From JANXLS01 sp035308565 (GTDB taxonomy: Bacteria > Planctomycetota > SZUA-567 > H5-PLA8), in assembly GCA_035308565.1 (NCBI GenBank), contig DATGGK010000128.1, forward strand, positions 1-64,000: 64,000 bases of DNA, read 5' to 3'. The notes below the pieces were generated by a model. That model made no database searches and was not told the DNA's origin. It saw only the letters and a program-made list of their open reading frames with translations. A program made the translations under genes and the position numbers. Below are positions 58,096 to 64,000 of the stretch, one piece after another; position 1 is the first letter of the stretch, and every line of letters begins with the position of its first letter.

Positions 58096-59415
58096 TTATC
58101 GCAGCCTCCGCGCACGCAGCGCCGGATTCACTCGCACCGCCGGGCGCGGCGGAGTCTTTGCTCCAGCGGGCGGCGTGATGCCTGGCGACGACGGCGGCCG
58201 TTGCACGGGTTGCGGGATGCCCGGCGATGAGGGCGGGCGTTGCACGGGCCGCGCGATTTTCTTCACTGTGGGCCGTGGCGCGGGGCGGTAGCCGGGCCGC
58301 AAACCCGGCCGCGCGGGGCGATACATCGGTTTCGCCATCGGCTTCACCGGCGAACGCATCTGCACGGCCGGCCTCGGCGCGCTGCCGGCGGCCGCCAGTT
58401 CCTGCAAAATCCGCGCGATCGCGTTCGCGACAATTTCGGCGCTGAGCGCTCGATGCTCCGGGTCTTTGACCAACATCAATTTCACCAGCGTCGCCGTCCT
58501 CGGATTCAGCTCGGGGCGCAGCGCTTTAACGTCTAGCGGCTCGTCGTCGAGGTGCATGCGCAAAATTTCCTGCGGATCGTCGGCCAGAAATGGCGGCGCG
58601 CCGATCAGCAATTCGAAGAGCGTCGCGCCAAGGCTGTAGATGTCGCTGCGCGGATCGTTGAGCGCCGTGCCTTTGATGATCTCCGGCGCCACGTAAGGCG
58701 GGCTGCCCGCGAAGGTGCCGGTGTCGGTGGTCGTGCGCACCACTTGCGCGATGCCGAGGTCGGTCAGCTTGGCGACGCCGTCGGCCGTGAGCAGAATATT
58801 GTCGGGCTTGACGTCGCGGTGCAAAATCCCGCGCGCATGCGCGGCTTTGAGTCCCAGCGCGGCTTGCTGCACGATCTCCAGCGCGCGCTTCTCGCTCAAA
58901 CGCCCACCTTCGGCTTCCATTAATTGGCGCGTCGAACCGCCGTCCAGCAGCTCCATCGCAAAATAATTAAGCCCGTGATCGGTGCCCACAAAATAACCGT
59001 GAACAACGTTGGGATGGTTGAGCTGCGCGACCGCGCGCGCTTCACGCAAAAACTGCTCGACGGCTTCGTCGTCCTGCGCGATGTCGGTGTTAAGGATTTT
59101 CACGGCGACTTCGCGGTTAAGCGATTTTTGAAGCGCCTTGAAGACCGCGCCGCTGGCGCCTTCGCCGAGATGTTCGACCAATTCAAAATCGCCCAGCGTA
59201 TCGACGCTTTGGAGCGGTTCGCCGGTGTCGGCCTCGATCGTGTCCACGGCCATGCGCGCCAGCATTCCGCGGCTGACGAGAAAGTCGCCGAAACTGAAGC
59301 TCGCGCCCATCTGCTGCAATTTCAAATAGACCGTCAGCGCCGCGCGCCCCTGCTGCTCGTCAAGCGCCTTCGCCTGCACGGCACGCTGCAAGAGTTGTTC
59401 TGGTTCAAGCGCCAT
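58096..59415 (-). CDS. Hanks-type serine/threonine protein kinase
   Basis: A 439-aa soluble kinase. Residues 1-70 form a helical N-terminus. The kinase domain (about 77-345) contains the Gly loop LGEGASGAVFKA (83-94), Lys106 in VAVKIL, HRDVKPDN (199-206), DLG (219-221) in place of DFG, and APE (243-245). The tail (about 360-439) is basic and Pro-rich, with a tandem 13-residue repeat (PVQRPPSSPGI). No TM helix is present, unlike PknB. Planctomycetes carry many such kinases. It could act on the membrane proteins nearby, but its partners are unknown. Confidence 0.92.
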   Translation of the reverse strand: MALEPEQLLQRAVQAKALDEQQGRAALTVYLKLQQMGASFSFGDFLVSRGMLARMAVDTIEADTGEPLQSVDTLGDFELVEHLGEGASGAVFKALQKSLNREVAVKILNTDIAQDDEAVEQFLREARAVAQLNHPNVVHGYFVGTDHGLNYFAMELLDGGSTRQLMEAEGGRLSEKRALEIVQQAALGLKAAHARGILHRDVKPDNILLTADGVAKLTDLGIAQVVRTTTDTGTFAGSPPYVAPEIIKGTALNDPRSDIYSLGATLFELLIGAPPFLADDPQEILRMHLDDEPLDVKALRPELNPRTATLVKLMLVKDPEHRALSAEIVANAIARILQELAAAGSAPRPAVQMRSPVKPMAKPMYRPARPGLRPGYRPAPRPTVKKIARPVQRPPSSPGIPQPVQRPPSSPGITPPAGAKTPPRPAVRVNPALRARRLR

Positions 59416-59609
59416 ATCGGATCACCGTCGTGGTGCGTTTGCCGGACGAATAGAAAACAAGAGTATAGCGCGCGGGCGGGGCGGAGTCGAGGGAGGAGTG
59501 GCGGGGAAGAAGGAGTGGGGTGCACGACAGTTTAGGCGGAAAATTCAACCATTAGCGACGATAACTCGTTGTCTTGCGAAGCATCCGCGGTGAACGGATG
59601 GACGTTTCA

Positions 59610-59637
59610 GGTTACAGGTTACACGTTACAGGTTGCG
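59610..59637. repeat. heptamer array (GGTTACA family)
   Basis: GGTTACA-GGTTACA-CGTTACA-GGTTGCG, exact 7-nt period, overlapping the last codons of the next gene. Confidence 0.88.
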
Positions 59638-60060
59638 TTTCCGCGAGCGCCAGCGAATCCAGCGCTCGCACAGAAACCAAACGATAATTAGTACTCCTAT
59701 TTCGATGAGGACATTCAACAGGACCGCGTTAATCCGAACATATTCTTCGGAGACTGAGCCAAGTGACACCGGTTCTCCGTGAATGAACTGAATGTCGTCG
59801 GTTAACTCTGAAATGATGTAAGGAAATCCGCGCGTTCGCAACCTGTGAATTACAACCGGAAATCTGACGCCGCTCACATGCGCAATCGGTGGTAATCGCA
59901 GCGCATCCTCCTTCGACAGCGCGCCTTGTCCGTATTCGCCGCCAAAGTACTTTGCTGTGACAGGAACTAAACTCGTCCACATCATTCCGCCCGCGGCGAA
60001 CATCAGCAGCACGGCGGTAGAGAGATGAATTTGAAAGCGTCGTTTGCGCAGCGAAGACAA
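59626..60060 (-). CDS. small membrane protein (RRFQIHLSTAV type)
   Basis: A 144-aa protein with two TM helices (about 12-30 and 112-131) and a 75-residue extracytoplasmic loop. The N-terminus RRFQIHLSTAVLLMFAAGGMMW is of a type often seen in planctomycete and related genomes, usually annotated hypothetical. No known function. The gene just upstream (60064) is a companion and the two are separated by 3 nt. Confidence 0.65.
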   Translation of the reverse strand: MSSLRKRRFQIHLSTAVLLMFAAGGMMWTSLVPVTAKYFGGEYGQGALSKEDALRLPPIAHVSGVRFPVVIHRLRTRGFPYIISELTDDIQFIHGEPVSLGSVSEEYVRINAVLLNVLIEIGVLIIVWFLCERWIRWRSRKRNL

Positions 60061-60063
60061 ATT

Positions 60064-60489
60064 CTACCGCCCTCGATTTATCACCCACCATTTCCTTACG
60101 ATTTCGCCCACGATCCAGCCGACTATTGCGAAAAAAAACATTCCGAGAACAACGCTGAGACTCCCGAACGCCGCGTGCCCCAGCGCGCTGGTGAAGCGAT
60201 AGCCGTCGGCGCCGCGCCGCACGAAGACGCCGGCTTTGATCAGAATCCACGAGGGCAGCGCCAGCGGCGACGGCTCCCACTGCGCGGACGGAATTCCATG
60301 CGGCGGAGTGTCGCCGGGAATCGGCAGCGCGTTGATGTACAGCGAGGCCCCGCCGTAAATCGCGCCAAGCATCAGAAACGAAAAGAGAATGAAGCGAAAG
60401 AGCGAAAGCCCCTTGGGAAGTCCGCCGCCTTCGCCGGCTTTTTGAGGGAGGGGGGAGGAGGGAGGAGGGGGGAGGGAAGAATTGCTCAT
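60064..60489 (-). CDS. small membrane protein, unknown function
   Basis: A 141-aa protein with two TM helices (about 32-50 and 108-130) and a loop between them, so the layout mirrors its downstream neighbour. The first 25 residues (SLPPPPSSPLPQKAGEGGG) are coded by a pyrimidine-rich repeat (60435-60525) and may not be translated; a later start near LPKGLSLFRF is possible. Function unknown. Confidence 0.5.
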   Translation of the reverse strand: MSNSSLPPPPSSPLPQKAGEGGGLPKGLSLFRFILFSFLMLGAIYGGASLYINALPIPGDTPPHGIPSAQWEPSPLALPSWILIKAGVFVRRGADGYRFTSALGHAAFGSLSVVLGMFFFAIVGWIVGEIVRKWWVINRGR

Positions 60490-60527
60490 TTTTGCCAAAG
60501 CCCCCTCTTCTCCCCTCCCTCCTCCCC

Positions 60528-61466
60528 TCACTTCACGCGTCCCATTTTCTTCAGCAGCGTCGCGCCCATGTCCGACGGGCTGTCGCAGACGGCGATGCCG
60601 GCTTCGCGCATCGCGTTGACTTTGCTCTCCGCCGTGCCCGCGTTGCCCGAGACGATCGCGCCGGCGTGGCCCATGCGGCGGCCGGGCGGCGCGGTGCGGC
60701 CAGCAATGAATCCGGCCACCGGCTTGGTCATGTTTTTCTTGATCCACGCGGCGGCTTCTTCTTCGGCGCTGCCGCCGATTTCGCCGATCATCAGCACGCC
60801 CGCGGTCTGCGCGTCGGACTGGAACATCTTTAGCACGTCGATGAAATCCGTGCCTTTTACCGGATCGCCGCCGATGCCCACGCAGGTGCTCTGCCCGCTG
60901 CCGAGGCACGTGACCTGCCACACGGCTTCGTAGGTCAGTGTACCCGATCGCGAGAGAATTCCGATGTCGCCCTTCTTGTGAATGTAGCCGGGCATGATTC
61001 CGATTTTGCATTCTTCCGGCGTGATCACGCCCGGACAATTCGGGCCGATCAGCCGCACGTTGGGCCGGTTGCGCAGCGACTGCATCACCTTCACCATGTC
61101 CATCACGGGGATGCCTTCGGTGATGGCGCAGATCACGGGGATGTTCGCGTCCGCGGCTTCCATGATCGCATCAGCGGCAAACGGCGGCGGCACGAAGATC
61201 ATCGTCGCGGTTGCGCCCGTGGCTTTGACCGCGGCTTCGACGGTGTTGAAGATCGGCAATTTCGCGCCGGGCGATTTCTGCTTCCCGTCAAATCCACCGC
61301 CGGTCTCGGCATCGGGAATGTCGAAGCTCGTGCCGCCTTTTCCGGGCGTCACGCCGCCGACCATCTTCGTGCCGTAGCGGTAACAAAACGTGGTGTGCTG
61401 CGCGCCCGTTGTTCCGGTGATGCCCTGGCAGATCACGCGCGTGTCTTTGTTGACGAGAATGCTCAT
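60528..61466 (-). CDS. sucD: succinate--CoA ligase (ADP-forming) subunit alpha
   Basis: A 312-aa TCA-cycle enzyme that binds CoA and forms the phosphohistidine intermediate. The CoA-binding domain (VICQGITGTTGAQHTTFCYRYG, VTPGKGG), the ligase domain with active His267 (RRMGHAGAIVSG) and GIGGDPVKGTDFIDVL are clear. It is about 20 residues longer than usual because of an insertion after VTPGKGGT (residues about 48-68) before LPIFNTV. sucC normally precedes sucD on the same strand; here the upstream side holds a divergent ferredoxin gene, so the beta subunit must be elsewhere. Confidence 0.93.
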   Translation of the reverse strand: MSILVNKDTRVICQGITGTTGAQHTTFCYRYGTKMVGGVTPGKGGTSFDIPDAETGGGFDGKQKSPGAKLPIFNTVEAAVKATGATATMIFVPPPFAADAIMEAADANIPVICAITEGIPVMDMVKVMQSLRNRPNVRLIGPNCPGVITPEECKIGIMPGYIHKKGDIGILSRSGTLTYEAVWQVTCLGSGQSTCVGIGGDPVKGTDFIDVLKMFQSDAQTAGVLMIGEIGGSAEEEAAAWIKKNMTKPVAGFIAGRTAPPGRRMGHAGAIVSGNAGTAESKVNAMREAGIAVCDSPSDMGATLLKKMGRVK

Positions 61467-61561
61467 GTCGAAAATGTGTCCCTTTCAGTCGGAAAATGCA
61501 GAGCACGCATGATAAATTCTGAGAGGGAAAATGGAAGCGACAAACGCATCTTGATTGCAAC

Positions 61562-61620
61562 GCGCCCCTCACCCCGCGGGCGGGTACGCCCGTCGGCCCT
61601 CTCCCGGAGGGAGAGGGAAC
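61562..61620. repeat. pyrimidine-rich palindromic repeat in spacer
   Basis: GCGCCCCTCACCCCGCGGG... followed by CCCTCTCCCGGAGGGAGAGGG. It resembles the palindromic insert in uvrA. It lies between divergent sucD and ferredoxin genes. Confidence 0.7.
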
Positions 61621-61728
61621 AGCGGCATACACCAACGCGCAACAAAGCTCCGATTGACACGGGCTCGATTGGCCATAAAATTGCCTCATCGATTGACCGG
61701 ACTCAAATCGATTCGAAAAAGGACACTC

Positions 61729-62271
61729 ATGCCGCATTTTATTCATGACACTTGCATCGGCTGCACCGCCTGTGCGACGAAATGCCCCACCGAAGCGATT
61801 GTGGGCGACAAAAAAACGCTGCACGTCATCATCGACGAAAAGTGCATCGACTGCGGCGTCTGCGGTAATGTGTGTCCGGTCAGTTGCATCACCGACCAGT
61901 TCGACCGCGTCGTGCCGAAGAAAAAAATCACCGACCGCCCGCGCCCGGTCATCGACAAAGTCAACTGCACCGGCTGCACGTATTGCGTGGATTATTGTCC
62001 TGAAAATTGTCTCGAAATGACGGGCGAAGGGAACATCCAGGTCAGCACGCTGGTGCGCGAAAAAGTCTGCATCGGCTGCGCGCTCTGCGCCGAAATCTGT
62101 CCGCACGACGCGATCACGATGACCGATGCCGTCGAGGCCAAGCAATTAATTTCCGCCGGCGTGTTGAATCAGTGGTACATCCGCAACGCCGGTCCGGACA
62201 ATCAGCCGATACCGCAACCGCTACCGCAAAAGCCCGCATCAAAGTCAGCGACCGTTGAGGCAGCAACGTAA
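61729..62271 (+). CDS. four-cluster ferredoxin-like protein
   Basis: A 180-aa cytoplasmic iron-sulfur protein with four CxxCxxCxxxCP motifs: Cys9/12/15/19, 39/42/45/49, 80/83/86/90 and 114/117/120/124. Each would bind a [4Fe-4S] cluster, so it can carry several electrons between redox enzymes. The internal duplication (pairs 1-2 and 3-4) is clear. ATG 61729 follows AAAAAGGA. The next gene is a cysteine-desulfurase-like enzyme, which could supply sulfur for such clusters, but the 103-nt gap contains repeats and a separate promoter is possible. Confidence 0.9.
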   Translation: MPHFIHDTCIGCTACATKCPTEAIVGDKKTLHVIIDEKCIDCGVCGNVCPVSCITDQFDRVVPKKKITDRPRPVIDKVNCTGCTYCVDYCPENCLEMTGEGNIQVSTLVREKVCIGCALCAEICPHDAITMTDAVEAKQLISAGVLNQWYIRNAGPDNQPIPQPLPQKPASKSATVEAAT

Positions 62272-62272
62272 A

Positions 62273-62367
62273 AATGCAAAATGAAAAATGTAAAATGCAA
62301 AATGAACGACAAAAGCATCCGTTGCTTCTCAATTTTGCATTTTTAATTTTTCATTTTTAATTTTGAA
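62273..62367. repeat. paired AT-rich heptamer arrays
   Basis: AAAATGC-AAAATGA-AAAATGT-AAAATGC-AAAATGA (62275-62309) and, in the opposite sense, CATTTTT-AATTTTT-CATTTTT-AATTTTG (62337-62365), both with exact 7-nt period. The two halves are partly inverted copies and could form a long AT-rich hairpin. Confidence 0.9.
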
Positions 62368-62374
62368 TTCAACC

Positions 62375-63535
62375 ATGATTTACTTCGACAACGCCGCCAC
62401 CAGTTGGCCTAAGCCGCCCGAAGTCTTCGAGGCCATGAATCTATTCATGCGCGAGATGGGCGGCAATCCCGGGCGCTCAGGGCATCGCATGGCCACGGGC
62501 GCCGAAGCGATGATCGGCGAATGCCGCAACGCGGTCAGCAAATTCTTCGGGCTGGGCGATCCGGCGCGCTGCGTCTTCACGCTCAATTGCACCGACGCGC
62601 TGAACATGGCGATCAAAGGCGTCGTGAAGCAGGGCGATCACGTCATCACCACGGCGCTCGAACACAATTCGATCAGCCGTCCCTTGCAGCAGATGGCCGA
62701 CGACGGATTCATCACGCTCACGCGCGTGGTGCCCGAATTCGAAAAAGGCGCGTGGGCCGTCGATGAAATTATTCGCCACGTGACGCCGCAAACGAGTCTC
62801 GTCGCGCTCACGCATTGCGCGAATGTGACGGGCGTGATCAATCCGATCGAGGATTTCGGCGCGGCGTTGCGCAAAGCCAATCCAAAATCGCTGTTGTTGG
62901 CCGACGCGGCGCAATCGGCGGGCGTCGTGCCCATTAATATGGAGGCGGCGCAGATCGATCTGCTCGCGTTTCCCGGGCACAAAGCGCTCTTCGCGCCGAC
63001 GGGCACCGGCGCGCTGCTGATCGGCCCGCGCGTGGACGGCGAGAGTTTCATCTGCTGGCGCGAAGGCGGCACCGGCGGCGACAGCACCAGCCCCTTGCAG
63101 CCCAGCGAACTGCCGCACCGCCTCGAAGGCGGCACGCCGAACACGATGGGCATCGCGGGCATGCTGGCGGGCGTGCGCTTTTTGAACCGGCAGGGCGACG
63201 GAAAAGTGCTCGCGCACGAACGCGCGATTGTGAAAAAACTCATCGACGCCTTCGACGCCGACAAGCGCTTCACCATCTACGGCACGAAAGACCTCTCGCG
63301 CAAAGTCGGCGCGCTCTCGATCACGATTCAAGACCGCGACAACGCGGAAGTGGCGAGCATTCTCGACCAAGCCTTCGAAATCGCCGTGCGGCCGGGTCTG
63401 CATTGCGCGCCGTACATGCACAAACATCTCGGCACGTTTCCAACAGGCACGCTGCGTCTCGCACCCGGATTTTTCAGCACGCTGGAGGAGACGGACGCGG
63501 TGATCAAGGCGTTGCAGGAGATCGCGGCGGGGTGA
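62375..63535 (+). CDS. cysteine desulfurase-like aminotransferase class V
   Basis: A 386-aa PLP enzyme. YFDNAATSWPKPPEVFEAM, the Schiff-base Lys203 (LLAFPGHKALFAP), LLLADAAQSAGVVPI, and a C-terminal Cys in RPGLHCAPYMHK match the short-N-terminus clade of the NifS/CsdB family (the group described as 'cysteine desulfurase family protein' or selenocysteine lyase-like). Such enzymes release sulfur or selenium from cysteine or selenocysteine. Given a probable selenoprotein 46 kb away, a link to selenium use is conceivable, but nothing here proves it. ATG 62375 is used, as the longer version begins with TTG. Confidence 0.85.
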   Translation: MIYFDNAATSWPKPPEVFEAMNLFMREMGGNPGRSGHRMATGAEAMIGECRNAVSKFFGLGDPARCVFTLNCTDALNMAIKGVVKQGDHVITTALEHNSISRPLQQMADDGFITLTRVVPEFEKGAWAVDEIIRHVTPQTSLVALTHCANVTGVINPIEDFGAALRKANPKSLLLADAAQSAGVVPINMEAAQIDLLAFPGHKALFAPTGTGALLIGPRVDGESFICWREGGTGGDSTSPLQPSELPHRLEGGTPNTMGIAGMLAGVRFLNRQGDGKVLAHERAIVKKLIDAFDADKRFTIYGTKDLSRKVGALSITIQDRDNAEVASILDQAFEIAVRPGLHCAPYMHKHLGTFPTGTLRLAPGFFSTLEETDAVIKALQEIAAG

Positions 63536-63655
63536 ATTTGATTTTGAAAGCGCGCTGCCTGTGGGCATAGTGTATTGCATTCGAAACGGACCCGCGTGAA
63601 TGCATTGAGGGCAAAATAGTGGCGCGCCGCCACGCGCGGTAATCCAAGCGCGGGT

Positions 63656-63737
63656 GCGCTAGCCGCCTTTAGGCGGTAGCGCATGTCACTACCGCGAATT
63701 TTTCCGCCTAAAGGCGGGACTACGAACAAAAAAGCTG
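63656..63737. repeat. second copy of the nested palindromic element
   Basis: GCGCTAGCCGCCTTTAGGCGG palindrome, then the arm CCGCCTAAAGGCGGGACTAC and the flank GAACAAAAAAG, all shared with 854-931. Confidence 0.85.
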
Positions 63738-63822
63738 CGGACGACGCACCACAATGAACGCTGGCACGTGCGGCTCGTGCGTCCGATGCGAGTGGACCGC
63801 GTCCCGGGCGTCGTCCGCAGCT
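63733..63822. repeat. inverted repeat with 15-bp arms
   Basis: AGCTGCGGACGACGC (63733-63747) and its exact complement (63808-63822) enclose 60 nt. The size and perfect arms suggest a small non-autonomous element or a strong RNA hairpin. It directly abuts the palindromic element before it. Confidence 0.8.
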
Positions 63823-64000
63823 ACGTTTCATTCGCTCTAGTGCAACGAATGTGCCAGTTGCTGAGGCGGCGAGAATCGGCGATTTGCGGATAAAAGGCAG
63901 CACTTCAGCCAGGATTTGAGCAGAACGCGGGCTGGCTCAGAGCAGTGTGGCTGAGAATGCGCGGGACTGCGCACGAGAACTGTGCAAATAACTCGTGCAA

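Larger units (their letters stand above)
63536..64000. other. 465-bp stretch without a supported gene
   Basis: No plausible ORF with a ribosome-binding site on either strand. It carries two inverted-repeat elements (63656-63737 and 63733-63822) and ordinary GC-rich sequence. The next gene presumably begins beyond the window. Confidence 0.6.

Noticed and set aside
60489..61038. Long extension of the small membrane protein gene at 60064 over sucD
   Set aside because: It would overlap most of sucD in another frame, and sucD is certain.
63328..63903. 191-residue minus-strand ORF at the right end
   Set aside because: It is antisense to the desulfurase gene and crosses palindromic repeats; no domain or ribosome-binding site.
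1..64000. tRNA or rRNA genes
   Set aside because: No cloverleaf or rRNA-like sequence was noticed by eye; a dedicated search was not possible.

Overview
The window is GC-rich, about 60 genes dense, and comes from a diderm bacterium. It encodes an outer-membrane polysaccharide export channel, a beta-barrel protein and lipid and fatty-acid synthesis genes. Several gene types are common in Planctomycetota and related PVC or candidate-phylum genomes: a 'planctomycete cytochrome c' protein, prepilin-like GspG paralogues in tandem, many HEAT and TPR proteins, a soluble Hanks-type kinase, an ECF sigma factor with a FecR-like anti-sigma candidate, a DUF4838 protein, and a small membrane protein beginning RRFQIHLSTAV. 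I favour a Planctomycetota-like uncultured lineage with low to moderate confidence. There is no rRNA, no recognisable tRNA, no CRISPR array, and no transposase or phage gene.

Layout. 0-2.7 kb: four pseudopilin-like genes. 2.7-10.8 kb (minus strand): a polysaccharide operon (HEAT protein, O-antigen ligase/polymerase with a TPR tail, Wzc-like tyrosine kinase, outer-membrane barrel, Wza-like exporter). 11-13.6 kb: ECF sigma factor and a two-module anti-sigma/FecR protein. 13.8 kb: accA. 15.1-18 kb: a TlpA-like redoxin whose reading frame contains an in-frame UGA exactly at the first Cys of the CxxC motif, followed by a cytochrome/copper-monooxygenase-like/TPR protein. 18-21.6 kb (minus): uvrA and a RelE/HigB-HigA-type toxin-antitoxin pair whose toxin is frameshifted. 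21.8-28.8 kb: multiheme cytochrome, DegT aminotransferase, Uma2 nuclease, mdh and two methyltransferases. 28.8-34.8 kb: uppS-cdsA, then phoH-HD phosphodiesterase-ybeY. 35-45 kb: DUF4838 protein, a small secreted protein, a beta-propeller/DUF11/PKD secreted protein, a self-regulated wHTH/membrane pair, a TPR metallopeptidase, a HEPN pair and a TSUP/CbiX pair. 45-52 kb: cell-surface glycan-type membrane proteins with a GT2 transferase and DUF2304. 52-60 kb: M50 protease, MoaB, HEAT proteins and a Ser/Thr kinase. 60-63.5 kb: sucD, a four-cluster ferredoxin and a cysteine-desulfurase-like enzyme.

Three genome-wide features stand out. (1) The strongest candidate for new biology is the probable selenoprotein at 15147-16178. 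Its UGA lies in a WGTH-U-GAC-VAEMP context, with a 7-bp hairpin 17 nt downstream that has the position and size of a bacterial SECIS. (2) At least ten intergenic gaps carry short degenerate tandem arrays, nearly all with an exact 7-nt period and each with a different heptamer. They resemble the STRR repeats of cyanobacteria. (3) Several families of short palindromes occur in spacers and also in frame inside genes (O-antigen ligase twice, uvrA, ybeY, a HEAT protein twice, a membrane protein). Identical copies sit in unrelated genes, as do Rickettsia palindromic elements.
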